Of a stretch of 64,000 nt of DNA, positions 42,001-54,000 are shown piece by piece (positions within the stretch are counted from its first letter, which is position 1; each line of letters opens with the position of its first letter). The stretch covers positions 806,001-870,000 of the forward strand of contig OZ025258.1 in NCBI GenBank assembly GCA_964019135.1, read 5' to 3'. The notes under the pieces are model-generated. The model did not search any database, was not told where the DNA came from, and worked only from the letters and a program-made list of their open reading frames with translations. The position numbers were made by a program, and so were the translations under genes. Source of the DNA: Arenicola marina (Eukaryota > Annelida > Polychaeta > Arenicolidae).

Positions 42001-45000
42001 CCCCATACACCCGGTATTAACACACACAGGCTGGCTGGTTATGTAACTACCCCCATACACCCGGTATTAACACACACAGGCTGGCTGGTTATGTAACTAC
42101 CCCCATACACCCGGTATTAACACACACAGGCTGGCTGGTTATATAACTACCCCCATACACCCGGTATTAACACACACAGGCTGGCTGGTTATGTAACTAC
42201 CCCCATACACCCGGTATTAACACACACAGGCTGGCTGGTTATGTAACTACCCCCATACACCCGGTATTAACACACACACGCTGGCTGGTTATGTAACTAC
42301 CCCCATACACCTGGTATTAACACACACAGGCTGGCTGGTTATATAACTACCCCCATACACCCGGTATTAACACACACACGCTGGCTGGTTATGTAACTAC
42401 CCCCATACACCTGGTATTAACACACTCACGCTGGCTGGTTATATAACTACCCCCATACACCCGGTATTAACACACACACGCTGGCTGGTTATATAACTAC
42501 CCCCATACACCCGGTATTAACACACACAGGCTGGCTGGTTATGTAACTACCCCCATACACCCGGTATTAACACACTCACGCTGGCTGGTTATGTAACTAC
42601 CCCCATACACCCGGTATTAACACACTCACGCTGGCTGGTTATATAACTACCCCCATACACCCGGTATTAACACACACACGCTGGCTGGTTATGTAACTAC
42701 CCCCATACACCCGGTATTAACACACACACGCTGGCTGGTTATGTAACTACCCCCATACACCAGGTATTAACACACTCACGCTGGCTGGTTATATAACTAT
42801 CCCCATACACCCGGTATTAACACACACACGCTGGCTGGTTATATAACTACCCCCATACACCCGGTATTAACACACACACGCTGGCTGGTTATGTAACTAC
42901 CCCCATACACCCGGTATTAACACACACAGGCTGGCTGGTTATGTAACCACTCCCATACACCCGGTATTAACACACACAGGCTGGCTGGTTATGTAACTAC
43001 CCCCATACACCCGGTATTAACACACTCACGCTGGCTGGTTATGTAACTACCCCCATACACCCGGTATTAACACACTCACGCTGGCTGGTTATGTAACTAC
43101 CCCCATACACCCGGTATTAACACTCACGCTGGCTGGTTATATAACTACCCCCATACACCCGGTATTACCACACACACGCTGGCTGGTTATGTAACTACCC
43201 CCATACACCCGGTATTAACACACACACGCTGGCTGGTTATATAACTATCCCCATACACCCGGTATTAACACACACAGGCTGGCTGGTTATGTAACTACCC
43301 CCATACACCCGGTATTAACACACTCACGCTGGCTGGTTATGTAACTACCCCCATACACCCGGTATTAACACACTCACGCTGGCTGGTTGTGTAACTACCC
43401 CCATACACCCGGTATTAACACACTCACGCTGGCTGGTTATATAACTACCCCCATACACCCGGTATTAACACACTCACGCTGGCTGGTTATGTAACTACCC
43501 CCATACACCCGGTATTAACACACTCACGCTGGCTGGTTATATAACTACCCCCATACACCCGGTATTAACACACTCACGCTGGCTGGTTATGTAACTACCC
43601 CCATACACCCGGTATTAACACACTCACGCTGGCTGGTTATGTAACTACCCCCATACACCCGGTATTAACACACACACGCTGGCTGGTTATATAACTACCC
43701 CCATACACCCGGTATTAACACACTCACGCTGGCTGGTTATGTAACTACCCCCATACACCCGGTATTAACACACACAGGCTGGCTGGTTATGTAACTACCC
43801 CCATACACCCGGTATTAACACACACAGGCTGGCTGGTTATGTAACTACCCCCATACACCCGGTATTAACACACACAGGCTGGCTGGTTATGTAACTACCC
43901 CCATACACCTGGTATTAACACACACACGCTGGCTGGTTATGTAACTACCCCCATACACCCGGTATTAACACACTCACGCTGGCTGGTTATGTAACTACCC
44001 CCATACACCCGGTATTGGACCCCACTTTGAGATCTCCCGGCAGAGGGCGTTACGCTTGCGCCATAGTCCTTCTGCCCCACGTCAAATTTAACCATTAGAA
44101 TTATCCTTCATACGCGAAAATTGAGATAAATCTAATCAAAGATAAATTTGCAGTTTGGCATCAAATACACCACTGTTTAGTATTTATTGTGCCCCTGGTA
44201 CCATACTTGACGAATGCACTTGAGTTTCATTAATTTGAAGCCATGTCAGTTTCGAACTATATTTTCGAGCAACATGCGGTGTTTCACAATGGCAAGCCGG
44301 CGAATGACAGGCTGCATGTTGAATAGGGGCGTCCTGTAACATGCATTCTGCATTTTAGCATATGCATACTGCAGTGTACAATATTCAGATTGAATATTTA
44401 GTTCATAATGGACACATTTCTTCAAGAGCTGATACTTACAATATCAGACATTATGTCAGGTACGTTTGTAAAAAATATTTTTAAAGTAATGATATAGGTG
44501 GTAAATATACTAAGGATTTCTATAATGTGTTATTATGATGAGAAATGAGAGAATGAATAATGAGGTAAAAGACCTACCGAATCATCGGGTAGGCGTTTTG
44601 CCCCACAATGAAGTGGGCGTTTTGCCCCACAATGAAGTGGGCGTTTTTCCCCACAATGAAGTGGGCGTTTTTCCCCACAATGAAGTGGGCGTTTTGCCCC
44701 ACAATGAAGTGGGCGTGTTGCCCCACAATGAAGTGGGCGTTTTGCCCCACAATGAAGTGGGCGTTTTGCCCCACAATGAAGTGGGCGTTTTGCCCCACAA
44801 TGAAGTGGGCGTTTTGCCCCATTAGACTACAGTAAAGTTTTAACAACGAAGGAGTCATAATTTGACATTGTAATCCAGGTTTATTCCTTTTTCCTGTTGC
44901 TTCTGAACGCAGAATTTTGTTTCAGCCATTTCTTTTCCCTTTATCGTTTTGAAACATGAAAATCCCAAAAAGGTAATAGTCATCAGAAACCGTTTGCACT

Positions 45001-48000
45001 TTTTGAAATGAGCAAAACGAAAGCAGGTAACGTGCGCGCGATTCCTGCTACCCTTGTGTACATTAGAAAACGAAAATAGGTAACACTCGGCAGAGGGCGC
45101 TCGCTCAACTCAGCCTAAGCTAGTAAAAGCTAGGCGAGCGCCCTCTGTCCGAGAGTGAGATCACCGGACCGCTATCTCGCATTTTCGCTCCATTTCATGG
45201 GGCTCGAGAAGCAAGAACGCGGGATTCGAGAAGGCGCGAGAACGCGCGAAGCGAGATCGTTTTTAATGGGCGCCAGAACGCGAGAGCGAAACGGCGTGAA
45301 GCGAGAATGCGCGAGGCGCAAAACGAACGAGGATGCCAAATTGAACCGCAGAACGAGCGATTGATTCATTGACGAAAGACGCTTTGACCTATGAATGGGA
45401 AGGCGCGAGGAAGAGCGACGCCATGTCTTTGACGCCCCTACTCTTGGCGCCATATATATAACCCATGCAGGCCCAAACTGAGCACATGCAGGCCCAAACA
45501 CAACCCATGCAGGCACAAACACAACCCATGCATGCCCAAACACAACCCATGCAGGCCCAAACACAACCCATGTAGGCCCAAACACAACCCATGCAGGCCC
45601 AAACACAACCCATGCAGGCCCAAACACAACCCATGCAGGCCCAAACACAACACATGTAGGCCCAAACTCAACCCATACAGGCCCAAACACAACCCATGCA
45701 GGCCCAAACACAACCCATGCAGGCCCAAACACAACCCATGCAGGCCCAAACACAACACATGCAGGCCCAAACACAACACATGCAGGCACAAACACAACCC
45801 ATGCATGCCCAAACACAACCCATGTAGGCCCAAACACAACCCATGTAGGCCCAAACACAACCCATGCAGGCCCAAACACAACCCATGCAGGCCCAAACAC
45901 AACCCATGCAGGCCCAAACACAACCCATGCAGGCCCAAACACAACCCATGCAGGCCCAAACACAACACATGTAGGCCCAAACTCAACCCATACAGGCCCA
46001 AACACAACCCATGCAGGCCCAAACACAACCCATGCAGGCCCAAACACAACCCATGCAGGCCCAAACACAACACATGCAGGCCCAAACACAACACATGCAG
46101 GCACAAACACAACCCATGCATGCCCAAACACAACCCATGTAGGCCCAAACACAACCCATGTAGGCCCAAACACAACCCATGCAGGCCCAAACACAACCCA
46201 TGCAGGCCCAAACACAACCCATGCAGGCCCAAACACAACCCATGCAGGCCCAAACACAACCCATGCAGGCACAAACACAACCCATGCATGCCCAAACACA
46301 ACCCATGCAGGCCCAAACACAACCCATGTAGGCCCAAACACAACCCATGCAGGCCCAAACACAACCCATGCAGGCCCAAACACAACCCATGCAGGCCCAA
46401 ACACAACACATGTAGGCCCAAACTCAACCCATACAGGCCCAAACACAACCCATGCAGGCCCAAACACAACCCATGCAGGCCCAAACACAACCCATGCAGG
46501 CCCAAACACAACACATGCAGGCCCAAACACAACACATGCAGGCCCAAACACAACCCATGTAGGCCCAAACACAACATATGCAGGCCCAAACACAACACAT
46601 GCAGGCCCAAACTCAACCCATGCAGGCCCAAACACAACCCATACAGGCCCAAACCCAACACATGCAGGCCCAAACACAACACATGCAGGCCCAACACAAC
46701 ACATGCAGGCCCAAACTCAACCCATGCAGGCCCAAACACAACCCATGCAGGCCCAAACTCAACCCATGCAGGCCCAAACACAACCCATGCAGGCCCAAAC
46801 ACAACCCATGCAGTCCCAAACTCAACCCATGCAGGCCCAAACACAACACATGCAGGCCCAAACACAACCCATGCAGCCCCAAACACAACACATGCAGGCC
46901 CAAACACAACCCATGCAGGCCCAAACACAACACATGCAGGCCCAAACACGACCCATGCAGGCCCAAGCACAACACATGCAGGTCCAAACACAACACATGC
47001 AGGCCCAAACACAACACATGCAGGCCCAAACACAACACATGCAGGCCCAAACACAACACATGCAGGCCCAAACACAACACATGCAGGCCCAAACACAACA
47101 CATGCAGGCCCAAACACAACACATACAGGCCCAAACACAACCCATGCAGGCCCAAACACAACACATGCAGGCCCAAACACAACCCATGCAGGCCCAAACA
47201 CAACCCATGGAGGCCCAAACTCAACACATGCAGGCCCAAACACAACCCATGCAGGCCCAAACTCAACCCATGCGGGCCCAAACACAACACATGCAGGTCC
47301 AAACACAACCTATGGAGGCCCAAACACAACACATGCAGGCCCAAACACAACACATGCAGGCCCAAACACAACCCTTGCAGGCCCAAACACAACACATGCA
47401 GGCCCAAACACAACACATGCAGGCCCAAACACAACCCATGCAGGCCCAAACATAACATATGCAGGCCCAAACTCAACACATGCAGGCCCAAACTTACACT
47501 TACAAAAATGTAAACGCAGTCGCTAGGTGGAGCTACGTTCCCTCGCTCAGACATATAACGGCGCCCCCAGCGGATTGAGTCGAAGGCAGAGGGGAGATCG
47601 AGTATTTCCCGCGGTGTGCAAGGTGAAGGTCGCAAACGAGGGATCCCTGATTGACTGCCATGTTAGGACTAACATTTTGTCGGTTTCAGACCAGTGGCGC
47701 CACCGTATGTCACAATGCGGCAAAGCAACATGCGGTGCTTCACAATGGCAAGCCGGCGAATGACAGGCTGCATGTTGAATAGGGACGTCCTGTAACATCC
47801 TGTAATAGTCACATTGCATCATGCAATATGTGCACTGCAGTTTACAATATTCACCTTGCACTATGCAATATACATACTTAAATTTATAAGATTCACCTTG
47901 CATAATGCAATATGCATATAGCAGTTTACAAGGTTCGTCAAGCATTGTGCATAACGCATTGTGAATAATGACCCTAATATCATTCCATACAATACAGCCG

Positions 48001-51000
48001 AGCGGACGAATTAAAACTCCAGGGGCCGCATTACCCTCTTGTAATCCCTCTGTGACCGAGGCTTCGGTGGCGCCATCTAGTCGTCGTCATGACCCCTAAA
48101 CCAAAGTAGTGTAGGCAACGACCCCTAGCGAGTGTGAATGACAGTCACGTGCCAGAAAGGCGCGGGAAGCCGGTTCGGCATTGACTGACAAAGGAACACA
48201 CGGAAAGGACGGTCTGACTGGTACAAGTCAACCAATTCATAGGTGGTTCCAGGTAAATGTGTGTGTGTGTGTATGAAAGTCATGTGGATATATGTGTGAT
48301 CGATAAGATATAAATCTAGTATTATGTTGTAAATATCTAACTAGTCATAATATATTGCTTATAAAATGTTACGGTAGTTCGATCATGTTCGATCAAATGT
48401 ATCATGTCACGTGACGATCGATTTCTTTTCTCCAGGTGTTTTTCTTGTACGCTTGTCTCACCGAGGCAATAACAACGTGTGACGGAAGATTCAATAAACC
48501 CATCAGCTCAGTCTCAAGTGTCGTTCCTTATTGAGCCAGAACACCGTTACATAAATGGAGCCCGACGTGGGGCCTCGGTCAGAAGAGGCGACGGCGGAGC
48601 GAAACACCTGTAACACCTGTTGCTGACCTACTCTGGTGAAGGGGGCTTAGCGGCGAGACGGCAACCGTGAAGCAGTGTCATAACGTCTCCGGACAACGAA
48701 GGCAGGCCGGCCGGCAGAGCAACGTGGGAGCGCGCCACCTGGCGAATGGCTACGAGGGTTGCTGAACTTCAAGACTTCCGGTTCGTGACGTCAGCGTCGA
48801 TCAGCTGGGAGAGGACAACCGTGTGGCGGCAGATTTCGCGTTGTGAACAACAGCGTGAAGACACAGCGGCTCATCACTTCCTGCAAGGACATTCGTCATC
48901 GAACGTCGACTAAACGTGGACGAATTTAAGACTTCACTAGTGCCTTGGACTATTATTGCAAACGGCCCAATTTAGCCTGTATGTGCACAAAAGTGGCCTA
49001 AAACACCAACATTCCATTCCTATTATTGCAAACTGTTCAAATCGGACTTTCCTGCATTTTACAAGGCCACCTGTCACTGTGCCAGTGTCATTCAGTGTCA
49101 TCTGTCAAGTCATGATAGAGGTCTAAAGTCAGTCATAAATACCGTAGACACACGTTTCGGCCCATATTTTCCGCGAATTTTCCTCAATCACTCTCAAAAT
49201 CACTGACGTGAGAAAGCAACACTAGACCATTTTAATGATACCAAACTTACGTTTGTACTGCGATGTTATCCTTTTTTATGACACAAAGAATATTTCTCCA
49301 TGCTGACACGCCATTGGCAGAAAACGCTTTGTCCCCAAAATACTAAAAGACTCGTCATAAAATGATGGTTGCCATGGCGCCGAACCTGCTCTGAACAATA
49401 CATGTTCTATATTTATACCAGCCACGAGGATGCCATGGCAACTATAGAGCCTTTCATTGTCTGTGATTTAGTCTATTTGCGAAAGTGTGTCTGCTGCCAA
49501 TAGAGTGTCAGCATGGAGAAATATTCTTTCTATCATAGAAAAGGATAACATATCAGTACAAATGTAAGTTTGGTATCATTAAAATGGTCTAGTGTTGCTT
49601 TCTCATGTCAGTGATTTGTAGAGCGATCGCAGCACAATCGCGGAAAATATGGGCCGAAACGTGTGTCTACGGCATTTATGACTTTGACTTTAGACGTCAT
49701 GTCAGAGTAAGTGGAAGAAATTTCAATTTAGATTCTTTTACTTAAGAACAAGTATTGATATTGTCCTTAGTGCTTTTGAAGACAAGTGTATGAAGTGTGA
49801 ATACTTTTACATTTCTTTAGAAGGCTTAACGTGTGTCAACTTGTTGTTTTCCGTCAAATCAATCTGTGTATTCAAGGATTTATTTACTTGTTACCTAACA
49901 TAATTTATGTCATAAGTCTAAGTAAGGAATTGGAGTGATAGCAATTAATACCTGTGCTGTCAAACAGTATCCAGTGAGTGCCAGTGTGTATTTACCAAAA
50001 TAACTCGACTCACCCTAGCCGTTGATTGCATATTCTGATATTGATAGTAATTAACATTTATTATTTAATAATTGTTGAAATATTGTGCTTTACACCAATA
50101 AGGTTATAGGATAAGAATTTCATTACTAAGACTTGTTGTTCTTATAACATAATTAAGTTTACTTGATATTCAGATTAATTATATTAAATTTTGGCTAAGT
50201 CTATATAAGCTTCGACTAAGCCTGTCTAGCTAAAATAATTTTATATAAGTTTCTTAAGTTTAATTAAATGTCTTTAAGTTATAGATAAGCTGTTATATTT
50301 AAGTAAGGGTTATCTGCTTCTCAATGATAGGAATTGATTAAATTTTATAGATATATATACCATAATTCACTGGCTGATTATTACCAATATATTTATATTT
50401 TCTTGTGTGTTTCTATTACAAACTATTTTCAATATTAGAAATTTTGTTAATATGTGAAATTGGTATGTTTGAGTGTGTATGTGGCTGATTTAACTATTTG
50501 GGTGGGATAGTTATTCCAGATTACTTGCTTAATTATTGCGGGAAATTTGAATTTTGGGAATTTTGTCCTTTGCTATTTATAGTTAATCTCTAAGTAGGTG
50601 TGGGACTTTGTCATTTGAAGCTCTCCCACACGTTATTGGGGGTGTTTTGTCCTTTGGTGATTTTCATTAAGGGTCTTCCCCTTTTTATATTCTTGTTGTA
50701 AGAGTTAGGATTCTAGGTCCCTGTTTGCTAACTGACACTTTGTCATTTATTGCTATTGTAGGTTCTGTAGGACTTAGGTTTCTTCTGTAGGACTCTGATT
50801 GATTCTTTTGAGTGAAGTTTTCACTCACCCTAGTTGTTTGATTTTTTCTGATGTGAGTGTACATCCCTCACATATAGTTTTTTCTAGGTTTTCAGGTTTG
50901 ACCTATCTAGTTCATTTACATGTCATGTAAATGTTGCAATAGCTAAGGGTGGAGTTTCGTTCATATCATACTCACACTGTGCTGCGTTTGATTAGTTTGG

Positions 51001-54000
51001 ATCTGTTCCACTGATCAGACTGAGGTCTTTTACCTGTTTGCATCAGTTTTTGCTGTGTTTGCGAGATAGTAATTCTGGTTAATAGCCAGTATGGGATCCT
51101 TTGGAGAGCGATGTATTCATCTTAAGGGCGTTCAGCCTGACGATGAATATGAATTCAAGGATGTGCTCGTTTTAGCAGGGTTTTTCTGCTGAATGGTTGC
51201 TTTTCGACAGAGGTGAGGCTTTTGTACTTTTCTCCTCCCAGTCTATAGCCTCGCAAGCTGTCTCGCAGTTGAGATCATCCTCACTCCGAGGAATTAAGAT
51301 TAATGCTCGACCCTTAGAGTCAGAGATAGTCGAGGAAGTGCGTGACATGTGGGAGAGGAGATCCCGACTGACAGTTAAACCAGAAATGGGTGCCGCTGAG
51401 GCTATGAAGAAATTGTGGGCCAGGCTCTCCCCTGAAGAGAAAGTAAGCCTTGTAGGGGGTGACCCTTTGGTCATTGATCCGACCAGGGCCACAGGCATTG
51501 GCCATGCAGGAGTTGCACCTCCTCAGCAACCTACCTCTTACCAACCACATTATGGCGTGTTGCGACTTACTTCCGTTTTGTCAGGTGAGCAGGACAAGGG
51601 GGATACTCCATATGAGCTGTGGAGACAGGAGTTAGTAGCACGCCAGAATTCAGGCGGGTACTCTGAGGAGGAACTTACTTTAGCTGCCCGTAAGTCGCTG
51701 AAGGGAACAGCGGCTGAGCTTCTATTGACCATGGGGGGGCCTCCCTGGTGTAGTGGTTAGCGCACTAGACCGCAGATCAATAGGTCCTGGGTTCGAATCC
51801 GGGCTCGGGCACCTAATCTGGGGCATGTTTCATTCCTTCATCCTTCATCGTCTCGGGAGGTTCCTTGGCCCAATTTAGCCTGTATGTGCACAAAAGTGGC
51901 CTAAAACACCAACATTCCATTCCATTCCTCTATTGACCATGGGGGCGTTCGTTACCGTGTCGGCTTTAATAGCCAAACTTGATAATGCCTTCGGAAATGT
52001 TCTCCCTCTGTCCACCCTGTTAGTGCATTTCTATGAGGCCCAGCAGAAGCCTGGAGAAACCATGACCGTGTGGGCATGTCGTCTAGAGCGACTGGTAGCA
52101 AAGATCCGTTCGATCGAACCTACCCTGTTCAGGGAAGATAGGGACATTCTGACAAAGGTCAAATTTTGGTCGGGCCTTAAGGATGATAAGATCAAGGGAA
52201 GCCTCAGTCGTTTAGTGCAGGATGAAGCTCCATATGAGAAAATCAAGATAGCAGCTCGTATAGCGGAGACCGGACCCAATAAGGTCATAGTTAATCAGGT
52301 TACGAACCCTCCTCGAAGTGAAATGTCGAGGCAGGAAGCTGGCAAACTGGACACAGTTCTCTCTCTTCTTGAGAAACTGAGCACCCAGCTGTCTGAGGAC
52401 AAAACTAGTCCAAAGAAACCTCAGGGACAAGAGAAGAGGGAAAGAACTCCTTTCAGAAGAGAATTTAAAGGGGAATGTTACAGATGCCACAAGAAAGGAC
52501 ATAAACGATCAGAGTGTCCGTTAAACTATTAGGGACTCTTGGGATTGGGCAACCAAGAACCGAGTCCAGAAGTTACGCCCAGTTGCCGGTTTAGTGGGGT
52601 GTGCGAATGAAGTTCCTGTTCGAATCGGCAACAGCGATCATGTCGCACTTGTGGATACTGGCTCGATGGTCAGTACAATTAGTGAGTCTCTTTGTAACAC
52701 TTTGGGTCTGCAGTTACAACCTGTACAAGATCTCTTGTCTGTGCAGGGAGTAAGTGGAGAAAGTCTGAATTATCTGGGTTTTGTTGAGCTTGAACTGGAG
52801 CTGCCCGACTTAGGGTTCGCTTTGGATGTATTGGTGTTAGTTGTCCCCGATACGGACTACCACGAGCGAGTTCCGATTTTGCTCGGGACTAACGTTTTGC
52901 ATGTTTTATCTAGGGAACTTCCAAGCTCAAATTCAGCTACTGGTCCGTGGCAGATGGCATTCAAAGCCTTAGCTATGTTTGATGAGATGGTCGAGAAGCC
53001 TTGCCTCTCCGAGGTGAAAACGACAAAGGCTGTCACGATTCGACCGGATGAACGGATTTTGATAAGTGGCCAAGCGTGTCTTACGACGTGTATGCAACTA
53101 ACTGTCATGACTGAAGAACATCCATTGAGAAGTTTACCTGGGGGCTTAAGTCTGACGCCGTCTCTATCGCATATTCAGGCGTCAGGGACAACCCACGGGG
53201 TATCTGTTGAGGTGTTGAATATGTCCAATAAGGAGATCACTATTCCAGGACAGAGTGTACTGTGTAACCTTCAGCAGGTCACAGCGACATTTCCCCGTGA
53301 CACTCCTTCTGAACCGAACCGCCAGGTTAACAGTGCGGTTGCTATCAATCACGACTTATTATCTTTGATTGATCGCAGTTACCAAGAGAATCTGTCCGAA
53401 CAAGAGTCGAGTAGAGTAGACAGTCTCTTGTCCAATTGGAGTTCTGTTTTCTCTTTGCATGACTTAGACTTGGGTAAGACAGACAGTGTAAAACATACGG
53501 TCAAACTCACCAGTGACGTGCCTTTTAAAGAACGGCCTCGACGTATCCCACCGTCTATGCTCGCAGAGGTGAAGCAGATCGAAGATACGCTAGATCGACT
53601 GCAAGGCAGTCAGTGGTTCTCGGTGCTGGATCTAAAGTCAGGATACTGGCAAGTAGAAATGGCTGATGCGGACAAACCCAAGACCGCGTTTACTGTAGAT
53701 GGGCTGGGGTTCTGGGAGTGTTGTAGGATGCCATTTGGATTAACCAACGCTCCGGCTACCTTCCAGCGACTCATGGAGACTTGCATGGGAGATGTGTATT
53801 TGACGTATTGTCTGCTCTATTTGGATGATATCATTGTCTTTTCTAAGACATATGAGGAGCATTTGACGAGATTAGAGGCAGTGTTCGAAAAGATCGAGGC
53901 AGCTGGTCTAAAGCTGAAGCCCAGCAAATGTAAATTCTTTCAACGTTCCATTAAGTGTCTGGGTCACGTCGTCACTCCAGACGGCGTCCAGACTGACCCA

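Larger units (their letters stand above)
41190..44183. mobile_element. TIR-bearing (foldback/MITE-like) element enclosing two tandem arrays
   Basis: About 150 bp at the left (aacagtggtctatttgatgcc ... cggaacgccgcctgtcggg, 41190-41335) recurs inverted at the right (44032-44183: cccggcagagggcgttacg ... gcatcaaatacaccactgtt). Both arms share the blocks gaaggataattc, gacgtggggcag and aacgcc.ctg.cgggaat. The interior is entirely tandem repeat. A fragment of the inner arm end recurs just outside on the left (41155-41187). No transposase is seen, so the element is non-autonomous. Confidence 0.75.
48552..51090 (+). other. long leader between 5' LTR and gag
   Basis: About 2.5 kb without recognisable coding sequence. 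It holds the truncated SINE and the palindromic element listed separately. The remainder, from 49700, is AT-rich. Confidence 0.7.

Noticed and set aside
45172-47635. Frames of 300 to 660 codons on both strands
   Set aside because: Translations of a 21-bp repeat with no domain or splice context.
51738-51815. Functional tRNA gene
   Set aside because: A and B boxes are present but the acceptor and anticodon arms do not pair. The body, tail and target duplication mark it as a SINE.
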